DNA of 64,000 nucleotides from Janthinobacterium sp. CG3 (GCF_000344615.1 NZ_KB467824.1:4603482-4667481); one strand, 5' to 3'. Positions 39,572 through 51,700 are shown, counted from the stretch's first letter. Notes: a model not told the origin generated them from the sequence alone. Numbers and translations are program-made.

Positions 39572-40336
39572 CTACATGCCTTTGAAGCGGTGCTGGAAGC
39601 GCTGGCTGACCGGCAGCCTGGCCGCGTGCCCGCGCAGCGACAGCCACAGCGCGCCGTCGGCGTCGCGCGCCACCAGCGCGATGCGCTTGAGCGCCACCAC
39701 GTAGCCGCGGTGGATTTGCCAGAAGCCGCTCCCGGCCAGCATCTCGGCCAACTCCTTGAGCGGGGTGCGGATGTGCGCCTCGGTCTGGTCGGTGACGACG
39801 CGGGTGTACTTCGCCTCGGCGCAAAAGTAGATGACGTCGCTCAGGTCGATGAAATGGATGGTGTTGCCGACCGACGCCTGCAGCCATTGCGGCGCCGCCG
39901 CTACCGGCGCCGCCGCTTGCAGGCGCCGCGCCAGCCGCGCCAGGTCCGGCGGCGGCGTGCCCAGCCGTTCGCGCACGCGCGCCACGCTGCGCGCCAGCCG
40001 GGCCGGGTCGGTCGGTTTCAGCACGTAGTCGAGCGCGCCTTCGTCGAACGCCGCCAGCGCGTGTTCCTGGTGCGCCGTGACGAACACCACGTGGGTGCGC
40101 AGGCCGAAGGTGCGCGCCACCTCCAGCCCGCTCAGGCCGGGCATGCGGATGTCGAGGAAGGCGACGTCGGGTTGCCATTCGCTTGCCAGGCGCAGCGCCT
40201 CGAAGCCGTCGGCCGCCTCGGCCACCAGCTCGGCCTCCGGCCACAGTTGCCGCAGCGATTCGCGCAATTCGGCGCGCAGCAGCGGCTCGTCGTCGGCGAT
40301 GAGGATGCGCGGGCGCCGCCCGCCCGCCTCATGCAT
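39572..40336 (-). CDS. LytTR-type response regulator
   Basis: 254 residues: receiver domain (RPRILIADDEPLLRAELRES; phosphoacceptor Asp in VAFLDIRMPG) and a LytTR DNA-binding domain (VGNTIHFIDLSDVIYFCAEA ... QIHRGYVVALKRI). ATG at 40336 was chosen, overlapping the upstream kinase stop by 8 bp; the in-frame extension to 40369 covers only the 12-bp tandem repeat. It is the third gene of the operon with the kinase and a secreted protein. Confidence 0.92.
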   Translation of the reverse strand: MHEAGGRRPRILIADDEPLLRAELRESLRQLWPEAELVAEAADGFEALRLASEWQPDVAFLDIRMPGLSGLEVARTFGLRTHVVFVTAHQEHALAAFDEGALDYVLKPTDPARLARSVARVRERLGTPPPDLARLARRLQAAAPVAAAPQWLQASVGNTIHFIDLSDVIYFCAEAKYTRVVTDQTEAHIRTPLKELAEMLAGSGFWQIHRGYVVALKRIALVARDADGALWLSLRGHAARLPVSQRFQHRFKGM

Positions 40337-41450
40337 CGGCTTCACCCGCGGCTTCACCCGCGGCTTCACCCGCGGCGCCCCCGGCGGCGGCCGGCGCGGC
40401 GAAGCGCAGCGGCAGGCGCAGTTCCGCCTCGGTGGCGCCGCCGGCGCCGATGCGCAGTTCGAAGGCGGCGGCGGCGCCGAACAGCGCGGCCAGCCGCTGG
40501 CGCAGGTTGCGCAGGCCGACCCCGCTGCCGAGCACGTTGGCCGGCATGCCGGCGCCGTCGTCGCGCACCAGCACGCGCAACTGGCCGCCGACGGCGCTGG
40601 CGGCGACGCTGACGCAGACCGGGCCGGGCTGCGGTTCGACGCCGTGCTGGACGGCGTTTTCCACCAGCGACATCAGCATCAACGGCGGTAGGTCGGCGTC
40701 GCGCAACGCGGCCGGGCAGTCCACGCGCACGCTCAGGCGCGCGCCGAAGCGGATCGCCATCAGCGCCAGGTAGTGTTCGGCCAGCTCGAATTCGCGGCCC
40801 AGGCTGGAACTGGCGGTGCGCATGTCGGGCAGGGCGCTGCGCAGGTAGGCGATCAGGTGGTCCAGCATCCGCACCGCCTTGTCCGGATCGTGGCGCGCCA
40901 GGTAGCGCGTGTTGGCCAGCGTGTTGTAGAGGAAATGCGGCTCAACCTGCGCCTGTAGCGCCTTCAGCTGCGCCGACAGCGCGGCCTGCTCCAGCGCGGC
41001 CAGCCGCAGCGCGCCCGCCTGGCTCTGGGCGTAGCGCAGCGGCAGCGCCAACGCCAGCGCGCCAAAACCGAGCGTGCAGGCCAGTACTTGCAGCGGATTC
41101 AAGCCGACCCGTTCGGCGCCGGCCATCCAGCCGGCGTACAGCGGCTGCGCCAGCGCGCCGGCCAGCGCCAGTGCGCCGCCCAGGATGGCCCAGCTCCAGC
41201 CCCATCGGCGGCTGAACGGCGCCAGCGCGTGCGCGCCCAGCAGGGCGACGCTGGCCAGGGCCGGCGCCAGCAGCAAGATGCCGAACAGGCCCAGCCAGGC
41301 ATACGCCCGCGCCGCGTACGCGGCCGCGGCGGCGGCCAGCAGCAGCGTCAGGCCAAGCAGTCCCTGGCGGACGGAAACGCCCAGCAGGCGCGCCACCGCC
41401 TGGCGCGCGTCGTGCGGCGCCGGCCCCGGCTGGAACCAGCCGATGCTCAC
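40329..41450 (-). CDS. sensor histidine kinase, LytS/YpdA-like (His_kinase family)
   Basis: 373 residues: four to six hydrophobic segments in residues 20-140, a cytoplasmic helix, then the LytS-type phosphoacceptor region QVEPHFLYNTLANTRYLARH and ATPase motifs (MLMSLVENAVQHGV; DDGAGMP; GVGLRNLRQRL). The GTG start at 41450 overlaps the upstream gene stop by 4 bp (GTGA); a longer frame reading into that gene is not coding. The C-terminal tail GEAAGEAAGEADA comes from the 12-bp DNA repeat. Confidence 0.9.
   Translation of the reverse strand: MSIGWFQPGPAPHDARQAVARLLGVSVRQGLLGLTLLLAAAAAAYAARAYAWLGLFGILLLAPALASVALLGAHALAPFSRRWGWSWAILGGALALAGALAQPLYAGWMAGAERVGLNPLQVLACTLGFGALALALPLRYAQSQAGALRLAALEQAALSAQLKALQAQVEPHFLYNTLANTRYLARHDPDKAVRMLDHLIAYLRSALPDMRTASSSLGREFELAEHYLALMAIRFGARLSVRVDCPAALRDADLPPLMLMSLVENAVQHGVEPQPGPVCVSVAASAVGGQLRVLVRDDGAGMPANVLGSGVGLRNLRQRLAALFGAAAAFELRIGAGGATEAELRLPLRFAAPAAAGGAAGEAAGEAAGEADA
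40341..40376 (+). repeat. three tandem copies of a 12-bp repeat at the kinase-regulator overlap
   Basis: TTCACCCGCGGC occurs three times head to tail. It encodes GEAA repeats at the end of the kinase and lies just upstream of the regulator start. Because the unit is a multiple of three, copy-number change would alter the tail length without frameshift. Confidence 0.9.
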
Positions 41451-42019
41451 AGGACGGGCGCCGCCGGCAGCGCTTTCACGCGCCGCTGGACGTTGAGCGG
41501 AACGTCCTGGCCGACCGCTTCCAGCGTCAGCTCGTCGATCCAGACCTGGCCCTTGCCGGCCTCGGTGACGCCGAACGACAGCGCCTTGGCGTCGGCGGCG
41601 ACGTCCAGCACCACGCTGCGCCACTGCCAGTCGATGCTGCCCTTGATCGGCTGGTCCTCGCTGTTGTAGAACGCGGCGCTGTGTTCGCCGGGGCGGTCGA
41701 CGCGCATCCACAGGCCGGCCCAGCCGCCGACCTCACGCGTCTTGACGCGGGCGCGGAAACGCACCCGCTGGCCGCGATAATTCTCCGCCGACACGGCCTG
41801 CATCAGCGTCGCCCAGCTCTCGCCGTCGCCGTCGGCGTGGCGCAGGAACTTGGCGCCCTTGCCGCTGCTGGTCTCGGTGTAGTCGACGCCGATCTGGTAC
41901 TGCTTCGGCGTTTCGCCCGCCAGCAGCCAGGGCGCCGCCAGCTTGCCCGGTTCGTCCTTGGCCAGTGCGAACAGGGAGGTGGCCGCCAGCGCGGCGAGCA
42001 CGATGTAATGTGGTTTCAT
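41447..42019 (-). CDS. secreted beta-sandwich (CBM-like) protein of the LytTR operon
   Basis: 190 residues: signal peptide (1-20, SLFALA/KDEP) and a beta-rich domain with YRGQRVRFRARVKTREVGGW, LWMRVDRPG and a conserved DWQWRSVVLDV segment. Proteins of this kind often sit beside LytS/LytR or AraC-type regulator genes. It resembles a carbohydrate-binding module by pattern, but no ligand is known. First gene of the three-gene set; the 4-bp overlap with the kinase suggests it works with it, possibly as a ligand sensor (inference). Confidence 0.75.
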   Translation of the reverse strand: MKPHYIVLAALAATSLFALAKDEPGKLAAPWLLAGETPKQYQIGVDYTETSSGKGAKFLRHADGDGESWATLMQAVSAENYRGQRVRFRARVKTREVGGWAGLWMRVDRPGEHSAAFYNSEDQPIKGSIDWQWRSVVLDVAADAKALSFGVTEAGKGQVWIDELTLEAVGQDVPLNVQRRVKALPAAPVL

Positions 42020-42259
42020 GTTTTTTTCAAGGTGTCATGACGGCTTGTCATGGGCGTACTGTGCCCGAGCCGCGCCGCCCGCGATGGCGCGTCCGACCGG
42101 CGCCGCCGCGCAGCGACAGGCGCGCCCCGCGGCGGATAAGCGGGGGGCATTGTAAGGCAGTCAGGCGGCGTGGCGGCGTCCAAACAATAGGCGACGACAG
42201 CCAGTATTACTTTTGCCATCATATTACCAACTTATTAGTTTACTTAAAAAGGATATGCG

Positions 42260-42939
42260 ATGATGCAGAGCACCATGGGCTGGCTCGGTTCCAGTCTGAT
42301 CGTTCTGGCGTGCGCGGCGTCGCGGCCGGTTGCGGCGGCGCCGTCCGTGGACGCGCAACAGCGCGCCGAGGTGATCGACATCCTGTCCAGGGAGTTGCTG
42401 GCGCAATACATCTACCCCGCCAACGCGCAACTGGCGATCGACGCGGTGCGCGCCCACCAGCGCAACGGCGACTACGACGCCAGCGGCGACGGCGACGCCT
42501 TCGCCGCGCTGCTGACCGCGCACATGCGCGCACCGATCAAGGACCAGCACTTCAAGGTTTTGTACCGCGCCACGCCCGGAGCCGAGGCCGGCGCCCAGGC
42601 GGCCAGCCCGCCCGACGACGAGCCCAAGCCGGAGGACGCGGCCGGCCCGGCTGACGTGCCGGCGGATTGCCGGCCCGGCAAGGTGCGCCACTACAGCATT
42701 GGTAAAACGGAGTGCCTGCCGGGAAACATCGGCTATGTCGAGATGCGCGCATCAGCTATCCGCTGAAGCACCTCAAGCGGGCGCAGCTTGTCGGCGTCAA
42801 CACGCGCGGTGGCGCCAACCCCGGCCGGCCGGTCGCTGGCGCGGCGGCGCCTGGCCGAATTGAAGACGGGACCGAGCAACTGAGCCGGCGCTTCACCGTC
42901 ATGCCGCTCACTTCCGTAGGTCGGATTAGCAAAGCGTAA
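42260..42939 (+). pseudogene. decayed S41 (C-terminal processing) peptidase
   Basis: The first 168 codons encode a signal peptide and the S41 N-terminal region (LSRELLAQYIYPANAQLAID ... GNIGYVEMR), then stop. In the next frame about 42750-42890 reads YPLKHLKRAQLVGVNTRGGA, the conserved end of the S41 catalytic core. The stretch between, with the catalytic Ser and Lys, is gone. The gene has lost a few hundred bases and its frame; only a truncated N-terminal protein could be made. Confidence 0.75.
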
Positions 42940-43001
42940 TCCGACGCCAAGCCGCTGCCGACGCCAGTCGGGTTACGCCCTTTGGGCTAACCCGACCTAC
43001 G
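42915..43001. repeat. REP-like palindrome
   Basis: CGTAGGTCGGATTAGC ... GCTAACCCGACCTACG forms a long imperfect inverted repeat with two internal smaller palindromes (GTCGGATTAGC / GCGTAATCCGAC and GTCGGGTTACGCCC / GGGCTAACCCGAC). Such sequences are typical REP elements spread by RAYT transposases. It lies directly after the peptidase remnant and before dctD. Confidence 0.65.
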
Positions 43002-43067
43002 AAAATCCTTAACTGAGCGGCACTGGCGGTTTGGCTGGCGCTGGTCGCCAGATGATGCCGGGCCGCG

Positions 43068-44403
<1,336 letters not shown>

Positions 44404-44411
<8 letters not shown>

Positions 44412-46317
44412 GTTTCTCCTCCTGCGGTGCGATGTTGAGTTCGATGATAAAGCGGGCGCCGCCGCCGGCGGCGTTGTCGGCCCGCAGCACGCCGCCGAAC
44501 TGGCGCGTGATCTGTTCCGAAATCGCCAGGCCCAGGCCCAGGCCGACGCCTTGCGGCTTGGTGGTGAAGAACGGTTCGAACAGGCGCTCGCGCACCTCGT
44601 CGGACAGGCCCGGCCCGCTGTCGCCGACGCAGACGAGGATCTTGTCGCCCTCGCGCAGCACGTCCACCGTCAGCGCGCGCACGGCGCAGCCGGCCATCGA
44701 GTCGAGCGCGTTGGTAAACAGGTTCACCAGTACCTGCTCCAGGCGATTGCTTTCGCACAGGGCAAAGGCGTCGTCGCCGGGCAGGTTTTGCACGAAGCGC
44801 ACGTTTTCCACCTGCAGCCGGCGTTCGACCAGGAACAGGGCGTTGCCGATGGCGGTAGGAATCGACACCGACGTCAGGCTGGTGGTGGACTTGCGCGCGA
44901 ACACCTTCAACTGGCCGGTGATGGCACCCATGCGCGCGGCGATCTGCGAAATCGTCGCCAGGTTCTTTTTGGCGTCGTCGAGGCGGCCGCGTTCGAGCAG
45001 GATGACGGCGTTGTCGGACATCGTGCGCAGCGCCGTCAGCGGCTGGTTCAACTCGTGCGTGATGCTGGCCGACATCTGGCCCAGCACCGCCATTTTGCCG
45101 GCCTGGAACAACTCGTTTTGCGTCAGGTGCAACTTGTGTTCGGCCTGGCTGCGCACGGCGATTTCCTGGCTCAGGCTGCGGGTCATCGCGTTTAGTTCCG
45201 AGGTGCGTTCGGCAACCATGGTTTCCAGGTTGTCATAGGCGTACTGCAATTGCTCGCGGGCGCGCAGCTTCTGCGCCAGCGCCTGGCGGCGCTGGCGCAG
45301 GTAGAAGAACAGCAGCAGGAAAAAGCCCAGCACGACGGCGGAGAACGCCGCCGCGGCCTGGGCGCTGGAGCGGGCCTGCGCCAGGTCCGACAGGTAAATG
45401 AATTGCCAGTTGCGCGGCGAGCGCAGTCGCAGCTGGGTCATCACGCTCGAACTGGTTTTGATGACGGCGCCCCGCAGCGCCTGGTCGCGCACGCTGATCA
45501 CGCGCGCGCCGTTGCCCAGCAGGCGGTCGGACAGGAAGGGGATCGGCTCCAGCCGGTGCGAGTAATACTGGCGGGTGCGCGCCAGCAGCGCGCCGACGGC
45601 CGGCGCCAGCGGCGCCAGCGTCTTGTATTTCCAGGCCGGCACCGAGGTCAGGAAGATCACGCCGTGCTCGTCGGCCAGCATGACCTTGTCGGCGCCCTGC
45701 ACCCAGCGCGTTTCCAGGCTCTCGATATTCACCTTGACGGTCGCCAGGCCGAGCATCTTGCCCTGGTGGTAGATGCCGTGGGCGAAGAAGTAGCCGGGTT
45801 CCAGCTTGGTCGTGCCGACGCCGTAAAAGCGCCCCGGCGTGCCGCGCAGCGCGTCCCGCGCGTAGGGGCGGAAGGCGACGTTGTCGCCGACGAAGCTGTC
45901 CTTGGCGCGCCAGTTGCTGGCGGCGTGGGTGTAGCCGTTCAGGTCGGTGATATAGATCGCCGTCGACTTCGCCTGCACGTTCATCTGTTCCAGGTACTGG
46001 TTGACCGAGGCCAGCAGGTCCGGGTCCTTGGGCGTTTGCAGCAGGCGGATCACGTCCTTGTTCAGTTCCAGCGTCTTCGGCAGGAAATCGTATTTTTCCA
46101 GCGCGTTTTCCAGGCTGCTGACATACACCTCCAGGCGCTGGGCGCCGCCGGCCTGCAGCTTGCCGATGGCGATGCGTTCGGTCCAGAAATACACCAGGTA
46201 CACCACCAGCAGGAAACCGGCCAGCACCAGCGCCCAGGCCATCGACTGCCGGCCCGACCATTGCGCGGCGCCTTGCCGCGCGCGCGGCGCGATCTTGCTT
46301 CCAGTGTGTAACGTCAT
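44404..46317 (-). CDS. dctB: C4-dicarboxylate sensor histidine kinase, DctB-like
   Basis: 637 residues: transmembrane segment near 25-45, a periplasmic double-PAS-like sensor domain (about 50-315, with RFYGVGTTKLEPGYFFAHG), a second TM near 325-345, a coiled linker and the kinase core with H-box ITHELNQPLTALRTMSDN and ATP-binding CVGDSGPGL. Start ATG 46317 was chosen; the in-frame ATG at 46410 would add 31 residues unlike the family. It should sense succinate, fumarate or malate in the periplasm. Confidence 0.92.
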
Positions 46318-46393
46318 AGTATGTGCTGACAGGTCGATCGGTGCGGTGTGGAACGGCAGTATCGCATTGATGGCGCCGGCGCCGCTATAACGA

Positions 46394-46430
46394 CATGAGC
46401 CGCCGGGCATCGAATGCGCGGCGGCTCATG
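46394..46430 (-). other. perfect 12-bp hairpin between dctA and dctB
   Basis: CATGAGCCGCCG pairs with CGGCGGCTCATG around a 13-nt loop, about 60 bp after the dctA stop. It has no T tract, so it may be a processing or attenuation site that keeps dctB-dctD expression below that of dctA. Confidence 0.6.
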
Positions 46431-46490
46431 CTCAGGCCGGTACCAGGGCCGGGTTCAACGCGGCCTGCCGCGCCGCACCCGGCCGGGCGT

Positions 46491-47798
46491 TCAAGCCGCC
46501 TTGCGCGGCGCCTCGGCGTCCTGGGCGCCGGCCAGGTGCAGCGCGTGCTTGCGCGCCGCCTCTTGCTCCGGCTCCAGGGCGCCTTCCCATTTCGCCACCA
46601 CGGCGGCGGCGACCGCGTTGCCCACCGCGTTCGTGGCCGAGCGGCCCATGTCGAGGAACTGGTCGACGCCCATCAGCAGCAGCAGGCCGGCTTCCGGGAT
46701 GTGGAACTGGTTCAGCGTGGCGGCGATCACCACCAGTGACGCGCGCGGCACGCCGGCGATCCCCTTCGAGGTCAGCATCAGCACCAGCAGCATGGTGATC
46801 TGGGTGCCGATCGGCAGGTCGATGCCGTAGGCCTGGGCGATGAACAGCACGGCGAAAGTGCAATACATCATCGAACCGTCGAGGTTGAACGAATAGCCGA
46901 GCGGCAGCACGAAGCTGGAGATTTTGCGCGGCACGCCGAAATGGTCCAGCGCGACCAGCAGTTTCGGATAGGCAGCCTCGGAGCTGGCGGTGGAAAACGC
47001 CAGCAGGAACGGTTCGCGGATCAAGCCCACCAGTTTGAAGATGCGCGGCCCGATGAAGGTGAAGCCGGCGCCGACCAGCAGCGTCCACAGGCAGAACAGG
47101 CCGAGGTAGAAGGCGCCCATGAATTTGGCGAACGTGACCAGCACGCCCAGGCCCTGGGTGGTGACGACCGAGGCGATCGCGGCGAACACCGCCAGCGGCG
47201 CCAGCGCCATGATGGCGCCGGTGATTTTCAACATCACCTGCGCCAGTTGGTCGATCACGTTGGTCAATACCTTGCCGCTCTCGCCCAGGCCGGCCAGCGC
47301 GGCGCCGAAGAACAGCGAGAACACCAGCACTTGCAGGATTTCATTGTTGGCCATGGCCTCGATCGGCGATTTCGGCACCAAATGGGTCATAAAGTCTTTC
47401 AGCGTGAACGCCGCCGTCTTCAGGTTGGTGCTGGCGCCGACGTCGGGCAGGGGCAGGCCCATCTGGGAGCCGAGCTGGAAATAGTTCGACAGCACCATGC
47501 CGAGCAGCAGCGAGACCAGCGAGGCGATGACGAACCAGAGGAAGGCCTTGGCGCCGATGCGCCCGGCGGTTCTGCCGTCGCCCATGTGGGCGATGCCCAC
47601 CGTCAGCGTGGAAAACACCAGCAGCGAGATGATCATCTTGATCAAGCGCAGGAACACGTCGGTGACGATGGATATATGGGCGGCGATGTCCGCCGTGACT
47701 GCCTTTTCCGGGAAGGTCTGGTGGCAGGCGTAGCCCACCAGAATGCCCAGCACCATCGCAATCAGGATGTATAGGGTTAATGGCCGTGTTTTTTTCAT
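46491..47798 (-). CDS. dctA: C4-dicarboxylate:cation symporter
   Basis: 435 residues, eight-helix DAACS carrier. Diagnostic segments: FSTASSEAAYPKLLVAL (re-entrant loop), FVLPLGYSFNLDGSMMY (helix 7) and MLLVLMLTSKGIAGVPRASL. It takes up succinate, fumarate and malate with protons or Na+. First gene of dctA-dctB-dctD on the minus strand. No clear -24/-12 sigma-54 promoter was found upstream, although DctD would require one. Confidence 0.96.
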   Translation of the reverse strand: MKKTRPLTLYILIAMVLGILVGYACHQTFPEKAVTADIAAHISIVTDVFLRLIKMIISLLVFSTLTVGIAHMGDGRTAGRIGAKAFLWFVIASLVSLLLGMVLSNYFQLGSQMGLPLPDVGASTNLKTAAFTLKDFMTHLVPKSPIEAMANNEILQVLVFSLFFGAALAGLGESGKVLTNVIDQLAQVMLKITGAIMALAPLAVFAAIASVVTTQGLGVLVTFAKFMGAFYLGLFCLWTLLVGAGFTFIGPRIFKLVGLIREPFLLAFSTASSEAAYPKLLVALDHFGVPRKISSFVLPLGYSFNLDGSMMYCTFAVLFIAQAYGIDLPIGTQITMLLVLMLTSKGIAGVPRASLVVIAATLNQFHIPEAGLLLLMGVDQFLDMGRSATNAVGNAVAAAVVAKWEGALEPEQEAARKHALHLAGAQDAEAPRKAA

Positions 47799-48773
47799 TT
47801 TGACTCCTCCGTGTAAATCGCCGCCGGGAGCGGACTCGATTATTTATAGCGAGCAACACAAGCACGCCGGGCGCTGCGCCGCTCCCTCCCGTGTTTTTGA
47901 ATGCCAGCAAGTTCTGATTCGAGTTCAATACATAGCAATCGCCATGCCCGCTGCGGCCGCTCAGTCGGGCGCAGCTAAGTCGCTGTATTACAAGCGATTT
48001 GCACAATCGCCTGACAGCGCTGCGGGGGCCGGCGCGCGAAAACTTGGACGCGGCGGCCCGGCGGCGTATGAAATGTCATACGCCATCGATGGCTTAATGT
48101 TGAAATGAAAATGTTGTGGAAGGAGGGTAGGCGGTAGGGAATTATCAACAGAACATAAATGAGAATTGCTGTCATTTACATTGGCACCTCGCCGCAGCGG
48201 TGCGGACGGCGGTGGCGCTAAAAGGTTTTTTTGATATGTTTTAGGGACCGGGAAGCTTGTTGTCTTTGTAGTTGCCCCCTGGATACATCCAGATAAAAAC
48301 GTTCTTTACGGCAATTATTTGATATATACTGAACGTAATTGTTGTTGTTTTTTGTGTCATCAAGCGACGTGCCCGGGCAAGCCGGTCCGGCCCCTCCCCG
48401 AAATCGACTAGATTGCCCTACGTAAACAATAAATTTAATAAAGCTTTGCCGCCGGTCGCTTGCTACGTAGGACAAGGCCTACAGTGTCGTTGACAGGCGA
48501 AGGCGAAAAAGACAGTAAGAAATTGTTGGAAATATGCCTACATTTAGTTGATATAAAGCAAGAAAGATCGCCCGTTTTCGCTCAAGTTGCCGTTTTTGTT
48601 GTCGTTAAGAATGAAAGCAGCAGATCTTGATGCCTGGTGCTGCACCAGATACATAGTATTGAATTGGCAATGTGCCACCCCCCAAAAAGAGTTGGAGTCT
48701 GCAGGTGCATACCGGCGGCTCCAACTGTGTCTTCACAGACTTGAACTTGAGTAGTGCCCCAAGGAGAATGGAA
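47799..48773. other. 975-bp AT-rich intergenic region between dctA and the repeat-protein gene
   Basis: Contains the divergent promoters of dctA and the adhesin gene. The part 48090-48670 is markedly AT-rich with several short A/T runs. No coding frame with family resemblance, no tRNA and no clear riboswitch was seen. A weak Fur-like and a mis-spaced sigma-54-like stretch were examined and rejected. Confidence 0.55.
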
Positions 48774-51700
48774 ATGAGTATCGTAACCGGCATGTCAACC
48801 GCGCAAATCGCCAGCCTGACGACGCAACAAATCGTGTCTTTCGGATCTGCTGACGTGGTAGCGCTCACCACCATGCAATTTGCGGCACTTACGACCAACC
48901 AAATTTCCGTTCTCTCGACCGCCCAGGTCCCCTACCTGACCACCAGCCAGCTGAGCTACGGTCTGACCACCGACCAAGTGGTGGCGCTGACGACCAAAGC
49001 CGCCTCCGCGCTGGGTTCGTCGCAAATCGCTTACCTGAGCACCAACAGTATCGTCGCCCTGGAAACGGCCGACCTGGCCGCGCTGAAGACCTCCACCGTC
49101 GCCGCGCTGGCCACCGCCCAAGTGGCGGCGCTGACCACCAACCAGGTGAGCAGCCTGGCCACCGCGCAGATCGCCTCGCTGAGCACCAGCGCCATCGCCA
49201 GCGGCTTGACCACCAACCAGGTCGTCGCACTGACGTCGAACCAGGTCGGCGCCCTCGGCACCGGCCAGATCGTTGCCTTTTCGACCAACTCGCTGGTGGC
49301 GATCCAGACCGCCGACATCGGCGCGCTGAAAACCGCCGCCATCGCCGCGCTGAGCACCGCGCAAGTGACGTCGATGACGACGGCGCAAGTGGCCACGCTG
49401 GGCAGCGCGCAGGTCGCCTCGCTGAGCACCAACGCCATCGCCAGCGGCTTGACCACCAACCAGATCGTCGCCCTGACCACCGGCCAGGCCGCCGCGCTGG
49501 GCTCGGCCCAGGCCGCCGCCTTCAGCACCAACGGCATCGTCGCGCTGGAAACGGCCGACCTGGCCGCGCTGCAAACGGCGGCGATTGGCGGTTTGACGAC
49601 CAACCAGATCCGCGTGCTGAGCACCGACCAGACCGTCGCCTTGAGCACCGCCCAGGCCGCCGCGCTGAGCAGCGCCCAGGTCGCCGCGCTGACCACCGAC
49701 GGCATCGTGGCGCTGCAAACGGCCGACCTGGTGGCGCTGAAAACCGCCGGCATCGCCGCGCTGGCCTCGGCCCAGGTGGTGGCGCTGACGACCGCACAGG
49801 TCACCAGCCTGACCACGGCGCAGATCAGCGCGCTGAGCACCGCCAACGTCGGCACCGCGCTGAGCACCAACCAGGTCGTCGCGCTGACCTCGAACCAGGT
49901 CGCCGCGCTGGGCTCGGCCCAAGCGGCCGCGCTGAGCACCAACTCGATCGTCGCCATTGAAACGGCCGACATCGGCGCGCTGAAAACCGCCGCCGTCGCC
50001 GCCCTGAGCACCAACCAGGTGACGGCGCTGACGACCGCCCAGGTCAGCACGCTGGGCACCGCGCAGATCGCCGCGCTGAGCACCGTTGGCGTCGCCACCC
50101 TGAGCACCAACCAGATCGTGGCCTTGAAGTCGAGCCAGATCGGCGCGCTGGGCACCGCCCAAACCGCCGCGCTGACCACCAACTCGGTCGCCGCGATTGA
50201 AACTGCCGACATCGGCGCGCTGCAAACGGCCGCCGTCGCCGTGCTGAGCACCGCCCAGGTATCGTCGCTGACCACCGCGCAAGTGAGCACGCTGGGCACC
50301 GCCCAAGTCGCCGCGCTGAGCACCAACGCCGTCGCCAACGGCTTGACCACGAACCAGGTCGTGGCGCTGACGTCGAACCAGGTCGGCGCGCTGGGCACCG
50401 CCCAGGTCGTCGCGCTGAGCACCAACTCGCTGGTGGCGATCCAGACCGCCGACATCGGCGCGCTGAGGACCGCCGGCGTCGCCGCGCTGAGCACCGCGCA
50501 AGTGGCGTCGATGACGACGGCGCAAGTGGCCACGCTGGGCACCGCCCAGGTCGCCGCGCTGAGCACCAACGCCATCGCCAGCGGCTTGACCACCAACCAG
50601 GTCGTCGCCCTGACCACCGGCCAAGCCGCCGCGCTGGGCTCGGCCCAGGCCGCCGCCTTCAGCACCAACGGCATCGTCGCGCTGGAAACGGCCGACCTGG
50701 CCGCGCTGCAAACGGGCGCCATCGGCGGTTTGACGACCAACCAGATCCGCGTGCTGAGCACCGACCAGATCGTCGCCTTGAGCACCGCCCAGGCCGCCGC
50801 GCTGAACAGCGCCCAGGTCGCCGCGTTGACCACCAGCGACCTGGTGGCGCTGCAAACGGCCGACCTGGTGGCGCTGAAAACCGCCGGCATCGCCGCGCTG
50901 GCCTCGGCCCAGGTGGTGGCGCTGACGACCGCACAGGTCACCAGCCTGACCACGGCGCAGATCAGCGCGCTGAGCACCGCCAACGTCGGCACCGCGCTGA
51001 GCACCAACCAGGTCGTCGCGCTGACCTCGAACCAGGTCGCCGCGCTGGGCTCGGCCCAAGCGGCCGCGCTGAGCACCAACTCGATCGTCGCCATTGAAAC
51101 GGCCGACATCGGCGCGCTGAAAACCGCCGCCATCGCCGCCCTGAGCACCAACCAGGTCACGGCGCTGACGACGGCCCAGGTGAACGTGCTGGGCACCGCC
51201 CAGGCCGCCGCGCTGAGCACCAGCGGCGTCGCCGTCCTGAGCACCAACCAGGTCGTCGCGCTGACCTCGAACCAGGTCGGCGCGCTGGGCACCGCGCAAG
51301 CGGCCGCCCTGAGCACCGACGCGATCGTGGCGATCGAAACGGCCGACCTCGGCGCGTTGAAAACCGCCGCCGTCGCCGCCCTGAGCACCGCCCAGGTGGT
51401 GGCGCTGACGACGGCCCAGGTGAGCATCATGGGCACCGCGCAAATCGCCGCGCTGAGCACCAACGCCGTCGCCAGCAGCCTGAGCACCAACCAGGTCGTG
51501 GCGCTGACGTCGGGCCAGGCCGCCGCGCTGAAATCGAGCCAGGTGGCGGTGTTGTCGACCAATAACATCGTCGCGCTGCAAACGGCCGACTTCGCCGCGC
51601 TGCAAACGGCGGCGGTCGGCGCGCTGAGCACCAACCAGGTCGGGGTCCTGTCGACCAACCAGGTGGTGGCGCTGACCACCGCCCAGGCCGCCTCGCTGAG

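Noticed and set aside
47846-47880. Sigma-54 promoter candidate before dctA (GGCGTGCTTGTGTTGC on the minus strand)
   Set aside because: GG-to-GC distance is two bases too long for a -24/-12 promoter.
48157-48177. Fur-like sequence AATGAGAATTGCTGTCATT
   Set aside because: Only a loose match to the Fur box in AT-rich DNA, and no iron gene nearby.
48181-48198. Sigma-54 promoter candidate TTGGCACCTCGCCGC before the repeat-protein gene
   Set aside because: Spacing between GG and GC is one base short of the consensus.
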